Position numbers and translations under genes: made by a program
Part shown: positions 34,903 through 43,366 of the stretch, piece by piece
Position numbering within the stretch: the stretch's first letter is position 1
Layout: every line of letters begins with the position of its first letter
The notes under the pieces: generated by a model
The model's database searches: none
The model's input: the letters and a program-made list of their open reading frames with translations, nothing else
What the model was told of the DNA's origin: nothing
Assembly: GCF_000008185.1 (NCBI RefSeq)
Contig: NC_002967.9
Coordinates: 992,001-1,056,000 of the forward strand
Direction of reading: 5' to 3'
Length of the DNA: 64,000 nt
DNA from: Treponema denticola ATCC 35405
GTDB lineage: Bacteria > Spirochaetota > Spirochaetia > Treponematales > Treponemataceae

Positions 34903-35781
34903 ATGAAGGTTGAAAATTGCGATGTAGGCTTTATAGGCCTTGGAGTTATGGGAAAAAGCATGGCCGAAAGATTAAGAGCGGCCGGTGCTAAGATGCACGT
35001 TTTTACGCGTACAAAAAAATCCGCCGAAGAAATTCTTTCAAAGGGAGCCATTTGGTATGATGACCCGGCAAGCCTTGCTCCCAACTGTAAAATCATCTTT
35101 ACCATCGTCGGCTACCCGCAAGATGTTGAAGAAACATATTTCGGAGAAAAGGGCTTATTAAAAACCGCAAAGCCCGGAACGATTTTTGCCGATATGACGA
35201 CCTCAAGTCCGATTTTGGCAAAAAAGATTTATGATGAGGCAAAGAAAAAAGAATGCTTTTCTGTAGACGCTCCCGTTTCAGGCGGCGACATAGGAGCTAA
35301 AAACGGAACCCTTTCAATTATGGCAGGCGGAGATGAATCAGCCTTTAAAGAGCTGGAACCTTTTTTTGCCTGCATGGGAAAAACTTGGGCTCTTCAAGGA
35401 GGTGCAGGGGCAGGGCAGCACACTAAGATGGCAAACCAAATAGCCGTCGCGGCAAACCTTTTCGGTACTGTCGAGGCTGTCTGTTATGCCGAGGCCGCAG
35501 GCCTTGACCCTCACAAAATGCTTTCGGCTATCGGGGGCGGTGCTGCAGGAAGTTGGCAGATTTTAAACAACGGGCCTAAGATGCTTCAAAAAGATTTTGC
35601 TCCGGGTTTTTATATTAAACACTTTTTAAAGGATTTAAACATAACCTTAAATGTTGCGAAGGAACTCAAACTGCACATTCCCGTTTTGGAACTTGCACAA
35701 AATTTCTTTAATAAGATGAATGAAGAAGGCTATGCCGAAAAAGGAACGCAGGCCATCTATGAATATTATAAAACCCTTTAA
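34903..35781 (+). CDS. 3-hydroxyisobutyrate dehydrogenase-family oxidoreductase
   Basis: A 292-aa NAD(P)-dependent beta-hydroxyacid dehydrogenase. The dinucleotide fold begins VGFIGLGVMGKSMAERL, the substrate loop is DAPVSGGDIGAKNGTLSIM, and the catalytic-lysine helix is GQHTKMANQI. Members reduce or oxidise 3-hydroxyisobutyrate, tartronate semialdehyde, succinic semialdehyde or similar compounds; the exact substrate cannot be read from the sequence. AAGGAG precedes the ATG. Its stop lies 11 bp before pyrE, whose RBS is AAAGGAAAA, so the two probably form an operon. Confidence 0.92.
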   Translation: MKVENCDVGFIGLGVMGKSMAERLRAAGAKMHVFTRTKKSAEEILSKGAIWYDDPASLAPNCKIIFTIVGYPQDVEETYFGEKGLLKTAKPGTIFADMTTSSPILAKKIYDEAKKKECFSVDAPVSGGDIGAKNGTLSIMAGGDESAFKELEPFFACMGKTWALQGGAGAGQHTKMANQIAVAANLFGTVEAVCYAEAAGLDPHKMLSAIGGGAAGSWQILNNGPKMLQKDFAPGFYIKHFLKDLNITLNVAKELKLHIPVLELAQNFFNKMNEEGYAEKGTQAIYEYYKTL

Positions 35782-35792
35782 AGGAAAATCTT

Positions 35793-36497
35793 ATGCACAA
35801 AGATGAAAAGAAAATTGCAGAGGTTCAAAAAAAATATGGGGCGCTTTTGGCTAAAACGGCCTTTGAGTTGGGTGCCTTAAAGCTTTCTCCCAATGAACCC
35901 TTTACTTGGGCATCGGGCTACCGTATGCCTATTTATAACGATAACCGCCGTTTTTTAGCCCTGCCTGAGATGCGCCGTACAATAGCAGAAGCCTTCGCAG
36001 AGCTTTTAAAAGCGGTTGACTTTGACCCCGAATGGCTTGCAGGAACAGCTACTGCCGGAATTCCTCATTCAGTAAGTTTGGGAGACCTCTTGCAAAAAAG
36101 CGTTTCCTATGTACGCTCAGGCGGAAAAGATCACGGCTTAAAAAACCAGATTGAGGGTTTGGGCGCTAATGCGGATTATAAAGGTGCCGATGTGCTTGTT
36201 GTTGAAGATTTAATTTCGACAGGGGGAAGCTCCATAAAGGCTGTTGAGGCCGTGCGTAATGCAAACGGGAAGGTCCCATTTTGTTTTGCTATCTTTTCTT
36301 ACGGATTTGCAGAAGCCGAAAAAGCTTTTGCCGAATTAAAACCTTCCTGTATTCCGGTTACTATTTTAAACTACGATATTATGCTGGATGAGGCTGTAAA
36401 GCAAAACTATATAAGCGAAGAAAATAAAAAGAGTCTGGGTGAATGGAGGCTGGATCCTTTCGGTTGGGGCGAAAAACACGGCTTTCCCAAGGTTTGA
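35793..36497 (+). CDS. pyrE: Orotate phosphoribosyltransferase
   Basis: Joins orotate to PRPP in pyrimidine synthesis. The 234-aa protein has the PRPP-binding motif VLVVEDLISTGGSS, the flexible-loop region SYVRSGGKDHGLKNQIEG, and FTWASGYRMPIYNDNR near the N-terminus that contacts orotate. It is a little longer than the E. coli enzyme at its C-terminus. The fused pyrDK lies 19 kb away, so the pathway genes are scattered. A hairpin terminator follows. Confidence 0.95.
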   Translation: MHKDEKKIAEVQKKYGALLAKTAFELGALKLSPNEPFTWASGYRMPIYNDNRRFLALPEMRRTIAEAFAELLKAVDFDPEWLAGTATAGIPHSVSLGDLLQKSVSYVRSGGKDHGLKNQIEGLGANADYKGADVLVVEDLISTGGSSIKAVEAVRNANGKVPFCFAIFSYGFAEAEKAFAELKPSCIPVTILNYDIMLDEAVKQNYISEENKKSLGEWRLDPFGWGEKHGFPKV

Positions 36498-36517
36498 TAT
36501 TTTTTTTAGATGTTTTT

Positions 36518-36555
36518 AATAGCCGTAAAAAAACTTAGCTTTTTTTACGGCTATT
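36518..36555. terminator. Convergent terminator (pyrE / VTT gene)
   Basis: TAGCCGTAAAAAA (36520-36532) with TTTTTTACGGCTA (36541-36553). The 3' arm supplies the T tract on each strand; the VTT gene's stop codon lies inside the loop. Confidence 0.8.
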
Positions 36556-37227
36556 TAGTTTGTTAAAAATCAAAACTCCTGCAAAGGCAGCGATGCTTCC
36601 TATCAAAAACACGGCAAGAGCAAGCCCCGTATTTTTTTGTGCTAAGCTTGTTCCTGCTATTGTTGACGCCAATATAGCCGGAAAACGGGCCAATGTGCTT
36701 AGTATGAGCCATTCGCTTAAACGTATAGGTGTAAGGCCTGCCATATAGGTTAATAAGTCTTTAGGTGTTCCCGGAATTAAAAAAACTATAAAAACTATTA
36801 GGTGGAGTCTTTTTTTATTTTTAAATATTTTTATGGATTCTATTTTTTCGGGCGAGAAGAAAATTTCTATTGCCGCTTTGCCGAATTTTTTTACAAATAA
36901 AAAAATTAAAATACCGGCGGCAGATATTCCTGCCAATGATACTAAGGCGCCCTCTACCGCTCCAAAAGCATAGCCTGCTCCTATTTCGAATGGACATCCC
37001 GGGATTACCGCAACTACTACTTGTAAAAAAACGGCAGTCACAAAAAATATACGGCTCGAAAAAGGATGAGATTCAACATAGGCATGTACTTTTTCTGCAT
37101 CCATAAGAAATTTTATAAGAGGTTGTCCCCAAAAAAAATAGAGAAAGATGCTCAAACACAAAAGAAAAATTATTAAGCCTATAGTAATGATTTTCCGCCA
37201 TTTATCGGTTAATTTTCTTTTTTTCAT
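36535..37227 (-). CDS. TVP38/TMEM64 (VTT-domain) membrane protein
   Basis: A 230-aa inner-membrane protein of the DedA/VTT superfamily. About six hydrophobic segments carry the family's re-entrant signatures: IPGCPFEIGAGYAFGAVEGA and FLIPGTPKDLLTYMAGLTPI. Relatives are involved in lipid carrier recycling or membrane homeostasis. It ends in a basic tail (LNSRKKS). It is monocistronic. The substrate is unknown. Confidence 0.9.
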   Translation of the reverse strand: MKKRKLTDKWRKIITIGLIIFLLCLSIFLYFFWGQPLIKFLMDAEKVHAYVESHPFSSRIFFVTAVFLQVVVAVIPGCPFEIGAGYAFGAVEGALVSLAGISAAGILIFLFVKKFGKAAIEIFFSPEKIESIKIFKNKKRLHLIVFIVFLIPGTPKDLLTYMAGLTPIRLSEWLILSTLARFPAILASTIAGTSLAQKNTGLALAVFLIGSIAAFAGVLIFNKLNSRKKS

Positions 37228-37313
37228 TTTAAAATTTTTATAAACTCAGCTTGAATTTTATGTCTTACTATACTAAAAATTACTATACTAAAAATAAAAA
37301 AAATAAGCAAGAA

Positions 37314-37344
37314 ATAAAAAAAGCGGTTCTTTTTAGAACCGCTT
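37314..37344 (-). terminator. Terminator of flaB
   Basis: AAGCGGTTC (37321-37329) with GAACCGCTT (37336-37344); a run of T follows on the minus strand. Confidence 0.85.
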
Positions 37345-37365
37345 TTCCGTCAAACTGTTTACAGC

Positions 37366-38226
37366 TTACCTTAACAAGGTCATGACACTCTGAGTTGCCT
37401 GATTTGCCTGTGCAAGCATTGCTGTACCGGACTGTGTGAGAATCTGGTTTTTGGTATAATCTACCATCTCCTTAGCCATATCTACGTCACGGATTCGTGA
37501 TTCGGAGGCTTGGAGGTTTTCTGCTGCGATATTGATACCTACAACAGTGAGTTCGAGTCTGTTCTGGTATGCACCAAGGTCGGCTCTTTGCTTGTTGATC
37601 TTCTTGATGGCTTCATCAAGGGTACCGATAGCGCGGTTAGCTTTTTCGGGTGTTTCGATAGTCATAATCGATTCATCTCCGATATTGCGAACGCCGAGAG
37701 CCTTAGCTGTCATTGTTCCAATGTAAGCTCTTGTTCTCTGATCCATGTTGGCACCGATGTGGAACCACATAGAAGCAGTTACGGTATTTTCTCCGGTTTC
37801 TTGAGCAAATCTTCCGGTAAGCATATTCATACCGTTGAACTGTGCATGGCTTGCAATTCGGTCTACTTCAGCGATTAGCTGAGATACTTCAACCTGAATG
37901 TACAATCTGTCTTCTGCCGAGTAAATACCGTTAGAAGACTGAATGCTGAGTTCGCGGATTCTCTGGATAACATCTGTAGTTTCCTGAAGGAAAGCTTCCG
38001 CAACTTGAATAAAAGAAATGCCGTTTTGTGCGTTGGCACTTGCTTGGTTCAAACCGCGAATCTGGCTTCTCATTTTTTCTGATACTGCCAAACCGGATGC
38101 ATCATCGCCCGCTCGGTTAATACGTAAACCTGAAGAAAGTTTTTCTATGTTTTTTTGGTTAAGTAAATGGGTGTGTCCCAATGTCCTCTGTGAAAACATA
38201 GCGCTCATGTTGTGATTAATGATCAT
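37366..38226 (-). CDS. flaB: Flagellin FlaB (core filament protein)
   Basis: A core protein of the periplasmic flagellar filament, 286 aa. The N-terminal D0/D1 helices start [17 protein letters not shown] and contain the flagellin hallmark [20 protein letters not shown]. The C-terminal helix includes [19 protein letters not shown] and ends [13 protein letters not shown]. The variable centre is short, as in spirochaete FlaB1-3. I chose the ATG at 38226 because AGGAG is just upstream and the family begins MIINHN; the frame runs on to 38310 without an RBS. I cannot assign it as FlaB1, 2 or 3 by eye. Confidence 0.96.
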
Positions 38227-38464
38227 ATTCCTACTCCTTTGGTGATTTTCGGCAATTCTAAAATTCCCGCGGCATCCCTGCCGATATGTCATTTCCGGAT
38301 CCTCTGTCATTCCGCAGAAGACGGAAGCACATTAAAATTTAAGCTGTGCTTAGTTCATTTATCGGAGAACTAAAAAAAGACTTAAGAAAAAAGTTAGAAT
38401 TTTTTTATTCGTGCGGAGGGTCATTCATTAGCGTAATTTTGCAAAAATTTTATATTTCTTTTTC
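38227..38464. other. Intergenic region upstream of flaB and the rod genes
   Basis: Contains a hairpin GCACA...TGTGC (38328-38349) and no supported gene. I could not find a convincing sigma-28 promoter for flaB in it. Confidence 0.45.
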
Positions 38465-38491
38465 TAAAAAAAAATTTTACAATGCCGAAAA
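38465..38491 (+). promoter_or_regulatory. Sigma-28 (FliA-type) promoter of the rod operon
   Basis: TAAA (38465-38468), exactly 15 nt, then GCCGAAAA (38484-38491), close to the consensus TAAA-N15-GCCGATAA. The first rod gene starts 75 nt downstream. Confidence 0.75.
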
Positions 38492-38566
38492 TCATATAAG
38501 AGCTATGATAAACAGTTCGGCAGAAATTCAGCCTCACTGTTTATCGGTATTATAAGAGGTGGTTAT

Positions 38567-39379
38567 ATGGTAAGAGGTTGGTATACTGCGGCGAGCGGAA
38601 TGCTTGCTCAACAGCGTCAGTTGGATGTTATTTCAAATAATTTGGCTAACTTGGATACGACCAGTTTTAAAAGAGATGTTTCAGTTCAAAAGTCTTTTCC
38701 CGAATTGCTTTTAAGAAGGCTGAATGATGACGGCGTAATAAAAAATCCATTCGGTTCATCGGACATAGCTCCCATTATAGGAAAACTGGGGCTCGGTGTT
38801 GAAACTAACGAGATTTTTACCGAGTTTGAACAAGGCTCTTTAAAACAGACAAGCTCTCCGGCCGATTTAGCCTTGGAAGGACAGGGCTTTTTTGCCGTTG
38901 AAACTCCTTATGGAGAAAAGTATACCCGAAACGGAAATTTTATGATTGGTGTTGAAGGCTACCTTATGACTAAGGAAGGCTATCCCGTTATGGGAGAAAA
39001 CGGCCGCATCTTTTTACAGGACATGGAATATAAGATCAACCAAGACGGACAAATCTACGTACGCCCGATTACCGAGCCCGAAAGCGATTCAGTTTATCTG
39101 GACCGCTTAAAAATAGTGGAATTTGAAAATGACAGATACTTAAGCAAAAACGGATCAAGCTTTTATTTGGATACACCTCTTTCGGGAAAAGCTATTGCTG
39201 CCGAGGGACCGTCCCGTCCCGTTGTAGTGCAGGGCTTTATTGAAGCTTCCAATGTAAATGTCGTAAACGAAATGGTTAGGATGATAGAAGTAAACAGGGC
39301 CTATGAGGCCAATCAAAAATCCATTCAGGCCGAAGATACTATGATGGCCAAACTATGGAATGAAGCAGTTAAAAAATAA
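38567..39379 (+). CDS. flgF: Flagellar basal-body rod protein, FlgF/FlgG type
   Basis: A 270-aa rod component secreted through the flagellar export apparatus. The family N-terminus reads MVRGWYTAASGMLAQQRQLDVISNNLANLDTTSFK-like (segment ISNNLANLDTTSFKRDV); the middle has EGQGFFAVETPYGEKYTRNG and the C-terminus NVNVVNEMVRMIEVNRAYE with a terminal coiled helix. It is the proximal-rod (FlgF-like) member of a tandem FlgG pair, as usual in spirochaetes. AGAGGTGG precedes the ATG and it is under a sigma-28-type promoter. Confidence 0.92.
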   Translation: MVRGWYTAASGMLAQQRQLDVISNNLANLDTTSFKRDVSVQKSFPELLLRRLNDDGVIKNPFGSSDIAPIIGKLGLGVETNEIFTEFEQGSLKQTSSPADLALEGQGFFAVETPYGEKYTRNGNFMIGVEGYLMTKEGYPVMGENGRIFLQDMEYKINQDGQIYVRPITEPESDSVYLDRLKIVEFENDRYLSKNGSSFYLDTPLSGKAIAAEGPSRPVVVQGFIEASNVNVVNEMVRMIEVNRAYEANQKSIQAEDTMMAKLWNEAVKK

Positions 39380-39400
39380 GGTTAAAAGGTAGGATAAGTT

Positions 39401-40195
39401 ATGGTTAGAAGTTTATGGACGGCCGCAACAGGCATGAACACTCAACAGGCAAACATCGACACGGTTGCAAACAACTTGGCAAACGTAAATACAAGCGGTT
39501 TTAAAAAGCAGAGAGCGGAATTTGAAGACCTCATCTATCAGACGGTAAAAACCGCGGGTACGCCTGCTACAGAGGATACGATTACTCCGGTAGGAGTTCA
39601 GATGGGACACGGTGCAAGGCTTGCCGCTACCCAAAGAATATTTGAGCAAGGCTCCTTGCAAAATACGGGAGTCACAAGCGATATAGCCATTCAGGGTGAA
39701 GGTTTTTTTAGGGTTCTTCAATATGACGGAACCTATGCTTATACAAGGGACGGCTCTTTTAAGATTGATGCAGACCGCCAGCTTGTAACTTCAAACGGTT
39801 TACGCGTTTTACCCGAAATCATTTTCCCCGAAGGTTACCGGGAGAATACTATTGCAGTCAGCAGGGACGGCCGTGTTACCGTTAAAGTCGGCGATATAGA
39901 CGATCCGATCGAAGTAGGCCAGATAGAGCTTTACCGCTTCCAGAACAACGCAGGTCTTTCAGCCGAGGGTTCTAACCTTTTTAGGCAGACTCCTGCATCA
40001 GGCACGGCTATTCCGGGCCGTCCCGGGTTTACCGGCTTCGGAAGAACCGAGCACAAGTTTTTGGAAATGTCAAACGTTTCAACCGTAAGCGAAATGGTAA
40101 ACATGATTGTGGCTCAAAGAGCTTATGAGTTTAATTCGAAGGCTATCCAGACAAGCGATAATATGCTTGGTACTGCGGTAAGTTTAAAGCGATAG
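39401..40195 (+). CDS. flgG: Flagellar distal rod protein FlgG
   Basis: A 264-aa distal rod protein. The N-terminus has VANNLANVNTSGFKKQRAEFEDLIYQ, including the FlgG-specific segment after the family motif, then FEQGSLQNTGVTSDIAIQG and EGFFRVLQYDG, and the C-terminus NVSTVSEMVNMIVAQRAYE. It matches FlgG length in other bacteria. It begins 21 bp behind the FlgF-type gene and is clearly in the same operon, followed by the FlgJ-like gene. Confidence 0.95.
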   Translation: MVRSLWTAATGMNTQQANIDTVANNLANVNTSGFKKQRAEFEDLIYQTVKTAGTPATEDTITPVGVQMGHGARLAATQRIFEQGSLQNTGVTSDIAIQGEGFFRVLQYDGTYAYTRDGSFKIDADRQLVTSNGLRVLPEIIFPEGYRENTIAVSRDGRVTVKVGDIDDPIEVGQIELYRFQNNAGLSAEGSNLFRQTPASGTAIPGRPGFTGFGRTEHKFLEMSNVSTVSEMVNMIVAQRAYEFNSKAIQTSDNMLGTAVSLKR

Positions 40196-40245
40196 TTTTT
40201 AGTTAATCTTAAAGATAATTTTAGTTAAGGCTTGGGAGGGAAGAA

Positions 40246-40866
40246 ATGGAAGTAAACAAAATAGGAACAAATCAAGCGGGCAGGGAGGATGTAAAAAATT
40301 CTTTGATAAATAAAAGTGAAGTCCCTGCATCGGCAAAATCTCAACAAAATTTTACTCAAATGCTTGAAACTCTGCGAGGTTCTGAAAGAGCGTCTTCTAT
40401 TATTTCCAATATTCAGGGCGAAAGCTCTGCTTCCGTCTCAGGCTTAAAGACAGGCTCCTCAGAAGCCCTCTTTGATACCCGTCTCCCGGGTGATATTTTA
40501 AAATCCATGAAGATAGAAAATCCCGTTCCGGCCGACACTCACAGGGAGGTTCAGGGCATAGCCTCCTCCTTCGGAAAATCCGGCGAAACGGTTTATTCAA
40601 GATATTCGATTGACAGGACGAGTAAGCTTTACGAACAAGCTCTTGAGTTTGAATCCTACTTTGTAAAAATAATGCTCGACTCTATGCGGAATACCTTGAC
40701 GGGAAAAACTCTTGCAGGAGACGAATCTTTTGCAGGCAAGATGTACCAAGACATGATGTATGATGAGCTCGGCCGCAGCATGACCAAAAACGCAGGCTTC
40801 GGCCTCGCCGATCAAATCTATCTGGAACTTTCAGGCGTAGGGGAGGAAAGACACTTTTTCGGATAA
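40246..40866 (+). CDS. FlgJ N-terminal-domain-like rod-binding protein
   Basis: A 206-aa protein. The first 125 residues are polar and low in complexity. Residues about 125-195 match the rod-binding domain of FlgJ: LYEQALEFESYFVKIMLDSMRNTL, then FAGKMYQDMMYDELGRSMTKN and GFGLADQIYLEL. The muramidase half found in proteobacterial FlgJ is missing, as in other spirochaetes, so it acts as a rod-assembly cap and another enzyme must open the peptidoglycan. GGAGGG precedes the ATG. Confidence 0.85.
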   Translation: MEVNKIGTNQAGREDVKNSLINKSEVPASAKSQQNFTQMLETLRGSERASSIISNIQGESSASVSGLKTGSSEALFDTRLPGDILKSMKIENPVPADTHREVQGIASSFGKSGETVYSRYSIDRTSKLYEQALEFESYFVKIMLDSMRNTLTGKTLAGDESFAGKMYQDMMYDELGRSMTKNAGFGLADQIYLELSGVGEERHFFG

Positions 40867-40875
40867 AAGATTTCT

Positions 40876-40932
40876 TTCCTCCCCTATAACCCCTCCTATC
40901 TTCAAAAGAACCGCTTAGGGCTCTGCCCTAAG
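40876..40932 (+). repeat. Repeat with CCCCTATAACCCCTC head and hairpin
   Basis: The phrase CCCCTATAACCCCTC followed by TCTTCAAAAG also begins the hairpin element at 2676. Here a 7-bp hairpin follows, CTTAGGG-ctctg-CCCTAAG (40914-40932), with no T tract. Confidence 0.6.
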
Positions 40933-41027
40933 AACCCGCATTGTTACATAATTTCTAGCTTACTTTTTAGTCGAGATGACAATAAAAGTTTTGGGTTAAA
41001 TTTAAAAATTAAGCTAGTCAGAAGTAA

Positions 41028-41089
41028 TGCGTTATTATTAAAGCATTAAAAAATTCTTTAAGTCCTTTGTGTTCCTTGCGGTTAAATTA
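41028..41089 (-). repeat. TTTAACCGC-headed dispersed repeat
   Basis: The minus strand begins TTTAACCGCAAGG and AACACAAAGGAC and ends ATAACGCATTAC. It is closest to the copy at 6940-6999. Confidence 0.6.
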
Positions 41090-41092
41090 GTT

Positions 41093-43186
41093 TTATACCT
41101 TAAACTTTCCTACCTCTGTAGATAGGCTGTCTATGCTGCGTTTATTCTTTTGGGTTATCTCGCTTACATCCTGTACTGCATTGCTTATCTGAACTGCACC
41201 TGCAGCCATTTCGTTCATGCTGTCAGTTATAACGCGTGTCAGAGCATCAAGCTTTTGCATTTCAATTGCAACATTTTCGCCGCCTTTTAGCATCTCGGCA
41301 GAGCCGTCATTTACTTGGTTTGTTACTATGTTTATGTCACGGATTGCGGTGAGTACTTCACGGCTGCCGTTTTCCTGTTCCCGCATGGCATTCATTACAT
41401 TTTGGCTCATTGTTTTTACCTGCTCGGACAAGTTGAAGATAGTGTTAAACTTATCCTCTGTTGTCTTTGCAGCATTCGAAAGCATTTCAATTTCTCCCGA
41501 AAGTATTTTAAGGGTTGAGGTAATGGTTTTTCCCTGAGTACTGGATTCTTCTGCCAGCTTGCGTATTTCATCGGCTACAACGGCAAAGCCCTTTCCTGCC
41601 TCGTCTGCATGGGCGGCTTCAATAGCTGCATTCATTGCCAATAAGTTTGTCTGACTTGCAATATGCTGAATAACATTGCTTGCTTCCATAAGACCGCCCG
41701 ATTCTTCAGCTATGCGTTGTGTTACACTGTTTGCTCCGACAACAGTTTCTTTTCCGTCGGCAGTGGCAGATGCAAGGGTTTTTATAACATCGTTTGTTTT
41801 ATCCAAAGTTTGTGTAATTGAAGCGATATTGCTTACCATTTGTTCAATTGCTGAAGAAGACTCTGCAACACTTGCTGCCTGATTTTCAATACTTCCGTTA
41901 AGATTTTTTATTGTTCGGATAATTTCTCCTACGGTAGCAGCCGTTTCGCTTACACTGGCAGCCTGGGTAAGAGCCTGTTTTTTTACTCCGTCGATATTTG
42001 CGCTAATCTCATGTACGGCACTGGCTGTTTCCGTCATATTGCTTACAAGTTCCGAACCTGTGTTTGTCATCTCATCGCTGTTTTCCCCGACTATTTTAAT
42101 TGATGTGCCGATTTTTTCGATTGTCTGATTAAAGTATTCCGATAAGTTAGTTACCTCATTATTTCCGACCAAAGGCAGACGGACTGTCAGATCGCCTTCT
42201 CCTTGGGCAATATCCTTGAGAGCGGAAACTACAACATTTATGGGTTTTAGCATATTATACGAAACAATAAAGAGTATAGCCAAACTTACCGCTAAGATAG
42301 TAAAGCCTATAAACAGCATTTTGTTGCGTAGAGTATCGATACTTCCCATAAACTGTTTTATAGGTGCCCTTATAATGACAGTCCAATCCGTGTTGCCAAT
42401 CTTTGCATAGGAGGCTATATAGGATTCTCCCTTATACTCATAAAAGCCTACTTCACTTTTTGTACCGTTTAAAGCTTGTTGCATAAATTTTGCTAACGAG
42501 GCAAAGTCTTTGTTTGTTCTTGCATTATTTAAAATATTATCCTGAGAATTTACCAAATCGAAATTTTTGTGTGCTATTATTGTTCCGGTCATACCTAAAA
42601 TATAACAATATCCTGTTTCTCCGATTATAATATCATCAATATCGTTGGATAGATGTTCTGCACCGATTGTGCAGTTTAATACGGCAACAACATTCTTATC
42701 TTTGTCGTACACGGGAACCGCAAAGACGAAAGCAAGTTTATTAAGAGAATGGGATAAAATGGGCTCGGATGCAAACCGTTTGCCGCTTGCAGCGGATTTA
42801 AACCAGGTACTATTCTTTATCGATGTAAATTGGTCGTCATTTGCAGTGCTTATTTCTGAAACATCATACAGATTAAGCTCCTCCAATCTTTCATTAAAAG
42901 CGACTTCTTTGTCCAATATAGCTGCTTTTTCAGTATGTGAAAGACTTTTATCGGTTAAGATAGGCATACGGGCTATTCCTTCCAAAAATTGGAAAAAAGC
43001 CGTAACCCTTCCGTTAATAATTTCTGCCGTGTCGGTTGCCTTATCTTTAAGGTGAATCACCACCTTTTCAGATACGGTTTTCCGCGCCGTGCGTACTCCC
43101 AAAACCCCAAGCGTAAAGCCTGCCGTAAAAATCAAAGCACCGACTATAACCAATAGCTTATTCCTTATTGATCCCCTTTTTTTCAT
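41093..43186 (-). CDS. Methyl-accepting chemotaxis protein (dCache type)
   Basis: A 697-aa chemoreceptor. A first membrane segment (about 13-33) is followed by a double-Cache periplasmic sensor (about 40-280, with GLDDYNV-like [16 protein letters not shown] and [16 protein letters not shown]), a second membrane segment (about 285-305), a HAMP domain ([20 protein letters not shown]) and the signalling coiled coil. The CheW/CheA-contact tip reads [28 protein letters not shown] precedes the ATG at 43186; the frame is open 22 codons further left but without RBS. Relatives sense amino acids or other small organic ligands. It is monocistronic. Confidence 0.95.
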   Translation of the reverse strand: MKKRGSIRNKLLVIVGALIFTAGFTLGVLGVRTARKTVSEKVVIHLKDKATDTAEIINGRVTAFFQFLEGIARMPILTDKSLSHTEKAAILDKEVAFNERLEELNLYDVSEISTANDDQFTSIKNSTWFKSAASGKRFASEPILSHSLNKLAFVFAVPVYDKDKNVVAVLNCTIGAEHLSNDIDDIIIGETGYCYILGMTGTIIAHKNFDLVNSQDNILNNARTNKDFASLAKFMQQALNGTKSEVGFYEYKGESYIASYAKIGNTDWTVIIRAPIKQFMGSIDTLRNKMLFIGFTILAVSLAILFIVSYNMLKPINVVVSALKDIAQGEGDLTVRLPLVGNNEVTNLSEYFNQTIEKIGTSIKIVGENSDEMTNTGSELVSNMTETASAVHEISANIDGVKKQALTQAASVSETAATVGEIIRTIKNLNGSIENQAASVAESSSAIEQMVSNIASITQTLDKTNDVIKTLASATADGKETVVGANSVTQRIAEESGGLMEASNVIQHIASQTNLLAMNAAIEAAHADEAGKGFAVVADEIRKLAEESSTQGKTITSTLKILSGEIEMLSNAAKTTEDKFNTIFNLSEQVKTMSQNVMNAMREQENGSREVLTAIRDINIVTNQVNDGSAEMLKGGENVAIEMQKLDALTRVITDSMNEMAAGAVQISNAVQDVSEITQKNKRSIDSLSTEVGKFKV

Positions 43187-43328
43187 ATAGGTTTCTCCCT
43201 CAAATAAAATAATTTTGAATGTGTGAGTTGTAAAATATGTATGAAGTATCAAGATAAATACTTAAAAGTTTTAATAGTTACACGGTACTTAGTATAAATT
43301 TTTAGAAATTCTAAGTATGTGATACTTA

Positions 43329-43357
43329 TTCACAAAACCTCATTTTTTGTGTATAAT
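43329..43357 (+). promoter_or_regulatory. Promoter of uvrA
   Basis: TTCACA (43329-43334), a 17-nt spacer, TATAAT (43352-43357). The ATG begins 9 nt after the -10 box without a Shine-Dalgarno sequence. Confidence 0.75.
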
Positions 43358-43366
43358 GTTTACCTT

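Noticed and set aside
40400-40815. Minus-strand frames inside the FlgJ-like gene
   Set aside because: Antisense shadows without RBS or recognisable domains.
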